A stretch of 64,000 nt of DNA from Campylobacter avium LMG 24591. GTDB taxonomy: Bacteria > Campylobacterota > Campylobacteria > Campylobacterales > Campylobacteraceae. A model generated the notes under the pieces. The model saw only the letters and a list, made by a program, of their open reading frames with translations, was not told the DNA's origin and ran no database searches. The position numbers and the translations under genes are program-made. The stretch lies in assembly GCF_002238335.1 (NCBI RefSeq), contig NZ_CP022347.1:1612001-1676000 (forward strand). The letters are read 5' to 3'. Each line of letters begins with the position of its first letter. Position 1 is the first letter of the stretch. Positions 47,997 to 56,730 of the stretch are shown piece after piece.

Positions 47997-49106
47997 TTAG
48001 GCCAGAGCCTTAGCAGCTTTGGTATAAGGTAGATTAAAAGCCTTGCTTACTGCTTCGTAGGTGCAAAGTCCATTGTAGGTATTTACTCCCTCAAGCAAGG
48101 ATTCATCGCCTAAGCAAGCTTTTACAAAGCCTTGATTAGCTATCTTAAGCCCATAAGATAAAGTTGTATCAGTTAAAGCTATGGTAGATGTTTTAGCAAC
48201 GCATCCTGGCATATTAGCAACGCAGTAGTGTAAAATTCCATCCACCTCATATATAGGCTCATCGTGAGTAGTAGGCTTTGAGGTGGCAAAGCAGCCTCCT
48301 TGATCTATAGCAACATCCACTAAGATAGAGGATTTTTTCATAAGGGCTAAATCCTCCTTGTTTATCACCTTTGGAGCCTTTGCACCCGGAATTAACACAG
48401 CTCCTATTACCACATCAGCATTTTCAAGTAAGCTTAGCAAATTTGCCTTTGAGCTGTAGTAGGTATGCACCTTCATATTAAAAATTTGGTCTATATAAGA
48501 AAGTCTTTGAGTGTTTATGTCTAAAATGCTAACATCAGCACCAACTCCAAGTGCTATTTGAGCAGCATTTATGCCTACAACTCCTCCTCCTACTATCACG
48601 ACCTTACCCTTTGCAACGCCCGGAATTCCACTTAAAAGCATACCATTTCCACCATAGGTTTTTTGACTATATTTTGCAGCCTCAAGCACAGCCAAACGAC
48701 CAGCTATCATAGACATAGGAGCAAGGCAGGGTAAAGCATTGCCCACCTTTATAGTCTCATAAGCCATAGAAGAAATTTTCTTATCAAGCAGCATTTTTGT
48801 AAGCTTTTCATCAGCTGCTAGATGAAGATAGGTATAAAGAATTTGCCCTTCCTTAAAATACTCATACTCTTCTTCTAAAGGCTCTTTTACCTTTATGATC
48901 ATATCAGCTTTTTCAAAAAGCTCCTTTTTAGCTACTATTTTAGCACCATTTTTTTCATAGTCTTCGTTCAAAAAGCCTATAGCCTTTCCAGCGTCCTCTT
49001 CTATAAAGACCTTATGCCCAGCATCTACATATTCCTTAACATTGCTAGGTGTTAGTCCAACTCTATACTCGTGTCTTTTTATCTCCTTAACACAAGCTAT
49101 ATTCAT
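47997..49106 (-). CDS. ald: Alanine dehydrogenase
   Basis: 369 residues. The N-terminal VKEIKRHEYRVGLTPSNVKE, the catalytic SMAYETIKV and the NAD-binding GKVVIVGGGVVGINAAQIAL match the Ald/PNT family. It oxidises L-alanine to pyruvate and ammonia, feeding the pyruvate oxidoreductase at 4626. Two ATGs are adjacent; that at 49106 has better spacing to GGAGAG. It follows an NSS transporter gene whose stop is ten bases away, which suggests uptake and breakdown of an amino acid, probably alanine. Confidence 0.95.
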   Translation of the reverse strand: MNIACVKEIKRHEYRVGLTPSNVKEYVDAGHKVFIEEDAGKAIGFLNEDYEKNGAKIVAKKELFEKADMIIKVKEPLEEEYEYFKEGQILYTYLHLAADEKLTKMLLDKKISSMAYETIKVGNALPCLAPMSMIAGRLAVLEAAKYSQKTYGGNGMLLSGIPGVAKGKVVIVGGGVVGINAAQIALGVGADVSILDINTQRLSYIDQIFNMKVHTYYSSKANLLSLLENADVVIGAVLIPGAKAPKVINKEDLALMKKSSILVDVAIDQGGCFATSKPTTHDEPIYEVDGILHYCVANMPGCVAKTSTIALTDTTLSYGLKIANQGFVKACLGDESLLEGVNTYNGLCTYEAVSKAFNLPYTKAAKALA

Positions 49107-49116
49107 CATCTCTCCT

Positions 49117-50472
49117 TTATGTAAAAATTCCATTGTAAAATACTATTAAAATCACAATAGGCACGATAAATTTGACATAATAAAACCAAATATCAATCAC
49201 AGTTTTATTAGTAAAGCCTTGGCTAAGCTCTTTTTTAGCTTCATCTTTTAAAACCCAGCCTACAAAGATAGCCGCTCCTAAGGCAGTTAATACAAAAAAG
49301 ATATTCCCGCTTATAAAATCAAAGGCATCAAAGATATTTTTATCTAAAATTCTCACATCCCTTAAAGGACCGTAAGCTAAGATACAAGGCAAATTTCCCA
49401 AAATAAATGTAAGAAATAAAACCCAAAAAGTAGCCTTTTTTCTACTAAATTTAAGCTTTTCTTGCGCTACGGTAATTAAAGGCTCATAAAGCGTGATAGA
49501 TGTGGTAAAGGCTGCGGTTAGCAAAAGCACGAAAAACGCAAGTGCCACAACAGAGCCAAAGTGCATCTTAGAAAAGACTATTGGCAAAACCTCAAAGACT
49601 AATCTAGGACCAGAATCAGGCTCAAGACCAAAGGTAAATAAAGAAGGAAAAATCATAAAACCGGCCAAGATAGCTATAACAGTATTTATCATAGCAGTTA
49701 GCAGGGCTGTTTTTACCATATTCTCCTTCTTATCCAAAAAAGATGAAAGTGTTATCATAACAGCAAAGCCCAAAGAAAGTGCAAAGAAAACCTGTCCTAA
49801 AACCGCTATAAACAGCTTTGCATTTATCTTAGAAAAATCAGGATAAAGATAAAATTTAATCCCTTCGCTAGCTCCCTCAAGCGTTAAATTTCTTATAACA
49901 ACACCTATTAAGCAAAGCATGAGTAAAGGCATTAAAAACTTCATCGCTTTTTCCAAGCCCTCACTAAGCCCTCTAATTAGCACTATATAATTAAGCACAA
50001 CAAAGATTAAGGTGTAAAAGGTAATCATCAAGGGACTATATTCTATATTTTCACTATAAAAACTCTGCGTGATTTCTTTATCTATAGGGCTTGAGATGTC
50101 TAAGTTGCCGCTTAAAATGTTAAAGATATAAGTAAGCACCCAGCCACCTAAAACCATATAATAAGCGATAATTCCATAAGCTCCTAAAAGCCCCGTATAG
50201 CCCACGATTTTCCAAAATTTAGAAAAATTTTTCCTTTGATACTTAGGATCATAAGCATCAAGAGCATTTACAGAGGCACGCCTTCCGATGACGTTTTCAA
50301 CCAAAATCATTGGTATGCCTATGACAAACATAGCGATGATAAAAACTATGACATAAGCTCCGCCGCCGTTTTCACCCACAAGGTAAGGAAAACGCCAAGT
50401 AGCTCCAAAGCCTATCGTCGCACCTGCGGTTACTAAGACATAAGTAAGAGTGCTAGACCAAGAGTGTCTCAT
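49117..50472 (-). CDS. Sodium-dependent amino acid transporter, NSS family
   Basis: 451 residues with about eleven helices. The first helix TAGATIGFGATWRFPYLVGENGGGAYVIVF carries the NSS sodium- and substrate-binding unwound segment (read in two parts around residues 16-45). Bacterial NSS proteins move amino acids with sodium. Operon position with ald suggests alanine, but this is inference. An A13 tract (T13 on the coding strand) lies about 65 bases upstream. Confidence 0.92.
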   Translation of the reverse strand: MRHSWSSTLTYVLVTAGATIGFGATWRFPYLVGENGGGAYVIVFIIAMFVIGIPMILVENVIGRRASVNALDAYDPKYQRKNFSKFWKIVGYTGLLGAYGIIAYYMVLGGWVLTYIFNILSGNLDISSPIDKEITQSFYSENIEYSPLMITFYTLIFVVLNYIVLIRGLSEGLEKAMKFLMPLLMLCLIGVVIRNLTLEGASEGIKFYLYPDFSKINAKLFIAVLGQVFFALSLGFAVMITLSSFLDKKENMVKTALLTAMINTVIAILAGFMIFPSLFTFGLEPDSGPRLVFEVLPIVFSKMHFGSVVALAFFVLLLTAAFTTSITLYEPLITVAQEKLKFSRKKATFWVLFLTFILGNLPCILAYGPLRDVRILDKNIFDAFDFISGNIFFVLTALGAAIFVGWVLKDEAKKELSQGFTNKTVIDIWFYYVKFIVPIVILIVFYNGIFT

Positions 50473-50537
50473 AAATTCTCCTTATTTTGTTATCGTTGCA
50501 ACTTGAATTTATTCTACAAGAAAAATATACAAAATAC

Positions 50538-50550
50538 AAAAAAAAAAAAA
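50538..50550. repeat. A13 homopolymer upstream of the NSS transporter
   Basis: Thirteen A on the plus strand, 66-78 bases upstream of the transporter start on the other strand. Long poly-A/T runs can vary in length and can curve promoter DNA; no clear -10 could be placed relative to it. Confidence 0.5.
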
Positions 50551-50620
50551 CGATTTTTATGTTTTTATGTGTAAATTAATTTTTTATGTGTCAAAAAGTA
50601 ACAAAAATTTAGATATAAAC

Positions 50621-50651
50621 TTACTCTTAGCAAGAATTTGGCTAAGAGTAA
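50621..50651. terminator. Hairpin upstream of the NSS transporter
   Basis: TTACTCTTAGC pairs perfectly with GCTAAGAGTAA around a 9-base loop, an 11-bp stem. It lies just past the end of the damaged lipoprotein gene (minus strand) and could be its terminator. Confidence 0.6.
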
Positions 50652-50659
50652 ATGTAGGG

Positions 50660-50920
50660 CTAAAATTCACTTAAACATCTAGTAATGGCCTGTCTTATAT
50701 CATCTACTTCTGTGTTGCCTATGCCCTCAGCAGAACAGGTAAATAAAGGCTCTTTAGTATTTGTGTCTATCATTTGTATTGACAGAACCCACGCCACCAG
50801 ACAGCGTTTGTATTTGCTCTACAAAGGCATACTTGTAAGAACTCATATCAACAAATTTCTTTGTCTGCACAGGCAACAAGCACCAAAAAATAAGGCTATA
50901 AAAGCAAGTATGTATTTCAT
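50660..50920 (-). pseudogene. Small lipoprotein-like gene with two frameshifts
   Basis: From ATG at 50920 the frame gives MKYILAFIALFFGAC, a signal peptide with a lipobox-like end, then stops after 25 codons. A second frame continues with VQTKKFVDMSSYKYAFVEQI and then QTLSGGVGS. A third frame carries DTNTKEPLFTCSAEGIGN followed by TEVDDIRQAITRCLSEF up to 50660. The three pieces in order look like one about 85-residue lipoprotein broken by two small indels. Function unknown. Confidence 0.65.
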
Positions 50921-51069
50921 ATAAATTTGATTTATCTTATGATTATAATTCAAAAAAAAGAAAAACAAATTTTGTGAAAAAATTTTGCAAAAATAAAATA
51001 AAAATAGCAATAATGCTTTATTTAATGTCATTTTTTGCTATTATTTTGTAAAAAACTAAAGGAGTTAAA

Positions 51070-52182
51070 GTGAAAAAGGTTTTATTGCTAGGCGGTGGAT
51101 ATGCGACTTTATCCTTTTTAAAAAGCTTAGATAATAACAAAGTCGCAGAATATGACTTTACCCTAATTTCTAAAGAAAATCATCACTATCAAAGCGTTTT
51201 ATTGCACGAAGCGGTAAGCTCTGGAAAAAATGTAAGCATTTCTTTTGATGAAATTTTGCCTAAAAATTTTTCTTTCATACAAGATGAGATAAAAGAAATC
51301 AAAGAAAACGAGGTCTTGGGCAAAAAAGGAAATTATAAGTATGATATGCTTGTTGTGGGTCTTGGTTTTAGCAGTGATGACTTTAAAATCCCGGGTGTTA
51401 AGGAATACGCTTTTAGCATGGTTGATTTTACAAACAGCTTAAAAATTCACGAACAAATCAAAAACCACGGCGATAACCTAGAAATAGTAGTCTGCGGTGG
51501 TGGTTTTAGCGGTATAGAATTGGTTGGAAATTTAGCAAAGGACTTAAAAAAACTGTATAAAAATTTCAAGATAAAATGCGTAGAAGCCATGCCTATCATC
51601 TTACCTATGTTTGAGGAAACACTTTCTTTAAAAGCTAAGAAATACCTAGAGGATTTGGGCGTTGAGTTTTACCTCTCCTCTAAAATTTTACAATGCGAAA
51701 AAGACGGGGTTATCATACAAAATAATGACAAAGAAGAAAAAATCAAAGCAGATATAATCCTTTGGACAGCAGGGGTTAAAGGCAATGAAGTCATCCAAAA
51801 TTCGCCTTTTTTCAAATCTCAACGAAGCAAGGTAGAAGTTGATGAGTTTTTAAATCCTAGCAATCAAGAAAAAGAAATGAAAAATATCTTCATTATAGGA
51901 GACTGTGCCGCTTTAAAAGCTCCTGATGGTAGATTTTTCCCTCCAACAGCACAGTTGGCAAACGAAGAAGGAAAATATCTAGCTAAAGTTTTTAACAGTA
52001 ATTTTAACACGCAAGAAAGATTTTCATACAAAAGCAAGGCTACGATTTGTTCTTTAGGAAATGATTACGCCATAGGCGTGATAGGCAGCACAAAAGTAGA
52101 AGGTAAAATAGCTTCTTATCTAAAAAAACTTGTGGAATTTAAATGGCTTGTAAAAATCAAAGGCTTAAAAGCTTTCTTTTAG
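51070..52182 (+). CDS. NAD(P)/FAD-dependent oxidoreductase, type II NADH dehydrogenase-like
   Basis: 370 residues from GTG behind AAAGGAG. FAD-binding KVLLLGGGYATLSFLKSL at 3-20, an NAD-binding EIVVCGGGFSGIELVGNLAK near 140-159, and FIIGDCAAL near 278 are the family motifs, with a C-terminal hydrophobic/basic end that may bind the membrane (KWLVKIKGLKAFF). NDH-2 enzymes pass electrons from NADH to quinone without pumping protons. The last 45 codons and the following terminator are duplicated at 55464-55750. Convergent to the alcohol dehydrogenase before the insertion took place. Confidence 0.88.
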   Translation: MKKVLLLGGGYATLSFLKSLDNNKVAEYDFTLISKENHHYQSVLLHEAVSSGKNVSISFDEILPKNFSFIQDEIKEIKENEVLGKKGNYKYDMLVVGLGFSSDDFKIPGVKEYAFSMVDFTNSLKIHEQIKNHGDNLEIVVCGGGFSGIELVGNLAKDLKKLYKNFKIKCVEAMPIILPMFEETLSLKAKKYLEDLGVEFYLSSKILQCEKDGVIIQNNDKEEKIKADIILWTAGVKGNEVIQNSPFFKSQRSKVEVDEFLNPSNQEKEMKNIFIIGDCAALKAPDGRFFPPTAQLANEEGKYLAKVFNSNFNTQERFSYKSKATICSLGNDYAIGVIGSTKVEGKIASYLKKLVEFKWLVKIKGLKAFF

Positions 52183-52332
52183 AGAAAAGGCTAGAATTCT
52201 CTAGCCTTTTATTACCAACTTAGCTTAACTGCAGGTTTGATAAGCCCTTCAGGTTTATTTTTCATCATATCCAAAGACTTTTCTATGGCTTCAAGTCCGC
52301 CTTCAAGTTTGTGAGTGATGATAGGCTTTACA
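52046..52332. repeat. 287-bp direct repeat, copy 1
   Basis: Contains the last 45 codons of the NDH-2-like gene, the bidirectional terminator, and the last 120 or so bases of the alcohol dehydrogenase (as an orphan fragment on the minus strand). Aligned by eye to copy 2 at 55464-55750 without gaps and with about six differences, all in the first half. The copies lie 3418 bases apart. Confidence 0.92.
52185..52210. terminator. Bidirectional terminator after the NDH-2-like gene (repeat copy 1)
   Basis: AAAAGGCTAGA-ATTC-TCTAGCCTTTT is a perfect 11-bp stem whose A-run and T-run make it work in both directions, starting two bases after the stop codon. Confidence 0.8.
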
Positions 52333-52605
52333 AGTCAAGACTTCTTAGGCTTTTGGCTTTCTTTAGTGCTCGTTGGCATTGCTTGGTGTTTTTCTTTTAA
52401 TGGAGGGACTTTTTTGATAAATGCCATTAACTCTCCTTTTAAACTCAAACTTCAAGAGCTAAATGCCCTAGCCACCTTTTTAGCAAACTTAATCGCTTCC
52501 TTAAGTGTAGGAGGTATTTTAGCAAGTGGAGGCTATATAGTATTGAATATTGTCGTGCGTGTGGCTGTATTTGTATTTTTTGTGCTTATTTTTAAATGTA
52601 AATAA
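52333..52605 (+). pseudogene. C-terminal fragment of an MFS transporter
   Basis: Directly after the repeat the frame reads SQDFLGFWLSLVLVGIAWCF then SFNGGTFLINAIN and several more hydrophobic spans, ending at 52605. This is the last quarter of a major facilitator protein without its front. It is the left edge of the inserted block, so the cut lies inside the gene. Confidence 0.75.
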
Positions 52606-52792
52606 ATGCTTTTACGAGCTTTTTGTGCAGGTTGTTAAGGAAAAATCACATTTATAATAATTCTAACCGTTATTTTTTAATATGCTAGGGTTTATAATAC
52701 TTCATTTAATAAAATTATATGGAAATTTCCTAGTTAATATTATATCTCATATTTAATATTACAAATATTCATTATATATTCTGACTTATTTC

Positions 52793-54874
52793 TCACAGCT
52801 GTCTTTCTAACGCCTGTCTTATAAGCCCCAAACAATAAGCAATATCTTGTGCTGATTCTATGCTTACCTCCACATCACCATTGCCCCACGAGCCGATATT
52901 AGCAACATTTCTAGCCATTCTTTTTTCATCTATTAACTCATTAAATGGGATATTAAGATAGAGCTTTAGCTTACTCTTTTGTGGAACAATATCTACAATA
53001 TTTGTTTCTAACTTATAAGCAATATATAGTTTTGTATAAGATTGTGTAATGTTTTCATCAAGAGCTACAATATCTTTATGTAATGCTTTGAAAATTTCTT
53101 TTGTTGTTTGGCTAAAGTTATAATTTTCTAGACTATATTCCTTTTTGCTTTTATTTTGCATCTCTTGTTTATAAGAATCTAGTAGTGCTTGTTCTAGTGT
53201 CGGCATAGCCCAGATTTCTAAAGCCTTATTGGCTAAATCCTCTGCTCTTTTTTCTATTGTTTCTTGATTCCATGTCTGCAAACCTCTAAGCCCATCATTT
53301 AGCTTAAGCGGACTTTGCTTAAAACCTCCTTGCATATCTCTTTTTTCTTTGAAAGGCTTATCTTTGTATTCCGAGTTATAGCCTGTAAGCGTTAAATTAC
53401 CCAGTGTATGCAGATATTTTTCTTGAATTTCTTTATAGTTTTCTCCTAAATCCCTTTGCCATTCTTTTGAGAGATTAGGATTTTGCGGCATTATATGTTC
53501 TATGGTGTATTCATTGGTTGAGATTTTTTCTTTGCGTTTATAGTTTTCTAATCTTGTAAGCAAATAACTTTTTTTGCTAAAATGATAGATATTCTTGTCT
53601 TCTAAAGCATTTTTAAATTCTTCATTGCTTGGGAATCTTGTGTAAGACTTCAAAAGCAAAAAGTGTGCTTTCACGCTTTGGAGATAAGCATTTTTATCAA
53701 TAAATTTTGCAAAAGAAGCAAAGGTTTTGTTTAAAGAATTTGTAGGAATCTCACATATCGCACGTCTAAAGATATAGCTTTCTATAAGAGATACAATTTC
53801 TTTGAAATCATCTTTAGAAAGCTTATCGGTAGCATAATCCTCATAAAGTGTTAGAAGCAAAGGATATGTTGTATCATTTTGTAATTCCAATAAATTACGA
53901 AAGGCATTTTTAAGTTCACAATCTTGCTCTTTCTTTAAAGCTATAGCACAAAAATATTCACAATATTTTTTCATATCTTGCAATAATATTTCTATTTCTA
54001 TATTGTTATCTTGATGATATTCTTTAAAGAATTCATACACTTTATTAATATTGGGAATGTCTCCAGTTTTAATAGTGAGATAATGCCTCACAAAAGCATT
54101 AAACATTCTTTCATAGTTTTCTTGTCCAAAATCCTGCTCCATAGCATACCAATATTTTTCATAAAGCCTTGTTTGTAATTTTGGCTCCAAGCCCATTAAA
54201 ATGTAATTGCGAATTAAATCTGCTTGTGATAAATCTTTGCCCGTTGAATTCATAGATTCAAAAATAAGTTGCGGATTATCTTTATCTCTCTCTAAAGACA
54301 CACAGATAATCATAAGTTTTTCTATGCCCCTACATACAACTTCTAGTTTTCTGTCGTCATCTTGCAGTTTTTGAAGCTCTTGTTGGAAAAAATGAAAATT
54401 TTCTTGTATTTTTATTGAAGCTTCCTTTGGGGGTATTTTATCTTTATCCACAAGGGCAATAAGTGTGTCTTTGTCGTTTTCTGATAATACAAGTCTATAT
54501 TGTTTTTCTCCTACTTCATCGCTATTAATAAGATAACGATTATGTATTTTTTTGTAAGAAAACTTTTCTAAAATCTCCCTATTCTCCAAACAATCTCTTA
54601 ATGCTATCAAGAGCAAGGTGATGGTTGTCAGTCTTTGTTGGCCATCAATCACAAGCAAACTATTGTTTGTCCCATACACGCCATCAGCAACATAAACAAT
54701 TGAACCTATAAAATGGGCATATCTCTTGCTTTCTCCCACCTTTAAAATATCTTCTAACAACTGCTTACAATGTCTTATATCCCAGCTATACATTCTTTGA
54801 TACACAGGGATTACAAATTGAAGATCCTCAGACTGTCCTATAAGTTTTAAGAGTTTTGTTGCCTTTGCTTCCAT
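52793..54874 (-). CDS. GmrSD-like single-chain nuclease (DUF262-DUF1524, type IV restriction family)
   Basis: 693 residues. Residues 23-31 (PVYQRMYSW) and 76-83 (IDGQQRLT) are the DUF262 ParB-like NTPase motifs of GmrS. YTIEHIMPQNP near 460 with LGNLTLTGYNSEYKDKPF about 40 residues on is the HNH motif of DUF1524 (GmrD). The last 120 residues (SQTTKEIFKALHKDIVALDE...IGSWGNGDVEV) look like the DUF5655 domain often found at the end of such proteins. Relatives cut modified phage DNA in a nucleotide-dependent way. AAGGAAGG lies before the ATG. It is the main cargo between the 287-bp repeats. The modification it senses is unknown. Confidence 0.85.
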   Translation of the reverse strand: MEAKATKLLKLIGQSEDLQFVIPVYQRMYSWDIRHCKQLLEDILKVGESKRYAHFIGSIVYVADGVYGTNNSLLVIDGQQRLTTITLLLIALRDCLENREILEKFSYKKIHNRYLINSDEVGEKQYRLVLSENDKDTLIALVDKDKIPPKEASIKIQENFHFFQQELQKLQDDDRKLEVVCRGIEKLMIICVSLERDKDNPQLIFESMNSTGKDLSQADLIRNYILMGLEPKLQTRLYEKYWYAMEQDFGQENYERMFNAFVRHYLTIKTGDIPNINKVYEFFKEYHQDNNIEIEILLQDMKKYCEYFCAIALKKEQDCELKNAFRNLLELQNDTTYPLLLTLYEDYATDKLSKDDFKEIVSLIESYIFRRAICEIPTNSLNKTFASFAKFIDKNAYLQSVKAHFLLLKSYTRFPSNEEFKNALEDKNIYHFSKKSYLLTRLENYKRKEKISTNEYTIEHIMPQNPNLSKEWQRDLGENYKEIQEKYLHTLGNLTLTGYNSEYKDKPFKEKRDMQGGFKQSPLKLNDGLRGLQTWNQETIEKRAEDLANKALEIWAMPTLEQALLDSYKQEMQNKSKKEYSLENYNFSQTTKEIFKALHKDIVALDENITQSYTKLYIAYKLETNIVDIVPQKSKLKLYLNIPFNELIDEKRMARNVANIGSWGNGDVEVSIESAQDIAYCLGLIRQALERQL

Positions 54875-55049
54875 AATGTAGCCTTCCTTTATTATATTAT
54901 TTCTCTCTCAACTCCGTGACGTTATAGCATATTCGATTTCTCGCAATTATACATTAAATTTACTTACAAGACTTAAGAATTTTTATCCTGCTTCAAATGT
55001 AATATTAAGAATTTTGTTATAATCTTATAATTATTATTAAGGAAAATCA

Positions 55050-55600
55050 ATGCAGATTCCCTCAAGGTTTAGCATAGCCATTCATATATGTCTGTGTGTG
55101 GAGTTTTTTAACCAAGATTCTGAATTTAATAAACACAGAGATAAAAACACTGCAAAAAAGTAACTGGCGAGGTATTAGCACAATCTGTAGGTATAAATAG
55201 TGTGATAGTGCGAAATATTTTAGCCTTGCTAAAAAGTGCCGGGCTTATTTCTGTTTTTCGTGGCAGCAAGGGAGTAAAACTTGCTAAAAGTGCTAAGGAC
55301 ATAAGCCTTTTAGATATTTTTTATGCGGTGGAATCTATGCCTAAAAATAAAGATTTTATAAAAAGCGAATCAGAATCTAAGAAAAACATACACAAAGAAA
55401 ATACCTATACTGATGAAAAAATAGGCTGCACGCTTTTTAGATTTCACACTAATCCTAATTTGCTTTGTCCTTTAGGAAATGATTACGCCATAGGCGTGAT
55501 AGGCAGCACAAAAGTGGAGGGTAAAATAGCTTCTTATCTAAAAAAACTTGTGGAATTTAAGTGGCTTGTAAAAATCAAAGGCTTAAAAGCTTTCTTTTAG
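55050..55600 (+). pseudogene. Rrf2-family regulator, frameshifted and fused to the NDH-2 tail
   Basis: From ATG 55050 it reads MQIPSRFSIAIHICLCVEFF, the Rrf2 opening, then stops at TAA 55162 because an A-run has six A; one more A would restore KKVTGEVLAQSVGINSVIVR, the winged-helix. The second piece runs on with NILALLKSAGLISVFRGSKG and LFRFHTNPNLLCPLG, the expected Rrf2 order, and at 55464-55470 passes in frame into 43 codons of the NDH-2-like protein within repeat copy 2. It has lost its own C-terminus. The product from an internal start (132 codons from 55202) would be a chimera. Confidence 0.78.
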
Positions 55601-55750
55601 AAAAAAGGCTAGAATTTTCTAGCCTTTTATTACCAACTTAGCTTAACTGCAGGTTTGATAAGCCCTTCAGGTTTATTTTTCATCATATCCAAAGACTTTT
55701 CTATGGCTTCAAGTCCGCCTTCAAGTTTGTGAGTGATGATAGGCTTTACA
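55464..55750. repeat. 287-bp direct repeat, copy 2
   Basis: Second copy of 52046-52332, comprising the NDH-2-like tail fused to the Rrf2 piece, the terminator, and the true 3' end of the alcohol dehydrogenase. The differences from copy 1 fall in the NDH-2-like half and at the terminator loop and are mainly synonymous, suggesting that copy 2 came with DNA from a related but different strain. Confidence 0.92.
55603..55628. terminator. Bidirectional terminator after the alcohol dehydrogenase (repeat copy 2)
   Basis: AAAAGGCTAGA-ATTT-TCTAGCCTTTT, same stem as copy 1 with one loop change. It lies just past the alcohol dehydrogenase stop. Confidence 0.8.
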
Positions 55751-56730
55751 TCAAGCTTTTTGGTTTGTAAAAGTCTTGCTAATTTTTCCATTCTGTATCT
55801 ACCGCCCGGAGTTAAGCCACCCTTGATAGTTTTGTGTCCCATACCAACATTCCAAGCGATTCTAGGTATGGTTATGTTTTCTCCTGCACCAAGATAATTA
55901 ACATTTGAAACTATACCGCCATTTACCAAGCATTCGCAAGCCTCGCCCATAGTGCCTAGATGTCCTCCAGCTACTAAGATCTTATCCACGCCTCTACCTT
56001 TGGTAAGCTCGTTGATTTGATCTTGGAATTTGCCCTTTGTGAAATTTACATAATGAGTAGCACCATAATGCTTGTTTGCCACCTCATAGCGAAAATCAAC
56101 GCAATCCACAGCATAAATTTCACTAGCACCCATTAGGTTAGCACCCGCACAACACATCAGCCCAACAGGTCCAAGCCCTATAACAGCCACGGTTTCGCCC
56201 GGTTTTATATTCGCATTTTCAGCGCAGTGAAAGCCTGTAGTTACCATATCGCAAAGCATAACAGCCTCTATAGGATCAACGCCCTCTGGCAGTAGTGCGA
56301 CATTGCCATCTATCTCATTTACGTGAAATTGCTCTGCAAAAACCCCGTCTTTAAAATTTGAGAATTTCCAACCCGAAAGAGCACCGCCGCTGTGTTGTGC
56401 AAAGCCTCTTTGAGCATTTATAGAATTCCAATTTGGAGTGATAGCAGGCACGACTACCTTATCGCCGACCTTAAAATCCTTGACATGTTTGCCAACCTCT
56501 ATGACCTCGCCGACTGCTTCGTGTCCCAAAAACATATTTGTTCTTTCGCCTATACCGCCTTCATAGCAAGTATGAAGATCTGAAGTGCAAGGAGCAACTG
56601 CTAATGGTCTAACTATAGCATCAAGTGGTCCCATTTCTAGCTTTTTGCCAGTGGTTACTTCTTCTAAGTGTTCCTTTTCTATAATGCCAACCTTACCAAT
56701 GCCAAGCATTGCAAAACCTTTTATTCCCAT
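55630..56730 (-). CDS. NADP-dependent secondary alcohol (isopropanol) dehydrogenase-like
   Basis: 366 residues of the thermophile/clostridial secondary-alcohol dehydrogenase branch: MGIKGFAMLGIGKVGIIEKE opening, IVRPLAVAPCTSDLHT near 38-53 with the zinc cysteine, MFLGHEAVGEVIEVG near 66-80, VVVPAITPNWNS, and the Rossmann motif VAVIGLGPVGLMCCAG. It should interconvert small ketones or aldehydes and alcohols. Its final 120 bases are duplicated as an orphan at 52213-52332. Confidence 0.92.
   Translation of the reverse strand: MGIKGFAMLGIGKVGIIEKEHLEEVTTGKKLEMGPLDAIVRPLAVAPCTSDLHTCYEGGIGERTNMFLGHEAVGEVIEVGKHVKDFKVGDKVVVPAITPNWNSINAQRGFAQHSGGALSGWKFSNFKDGVFAEQFHVNEIDGNVALLPEGVDPIEAVMLCDMVTTGFHCAENANIKPGETVAVIGLGPVGLMCCAGANLMGASEIYAVDCVDFRYEVANKHYGATHYVNFTKGKFQDQINELTKGRGVDKILVAGGHLGTMGEACECLVNGGIVSNVNYLGAGENITIPRIAWNVGMGHKTIKGGLTPGGRYRMEKLARLLQTKKLDVKPIITHKLEGGLEAIEKSLDMMKNKPEGLIKPAVKLSW

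Noticed and set aside
52315-52335. ATG at 52315 as the true start of a small membrane protein
   Set aside because: This start lies in the duplicated reverse strand of the alcohol dehydrogenase; the membrane sequence begins only after the repeat ends at 52332, so it is a truncated MFS gene.
55202-55600. A stand-alone 132-residue regulator
   Set aside because: The first part is the back of an Rrf2 winged helix and the last 43 residues equal the NDH-2-like tail, so it is a recombination product rather than a designed protein.
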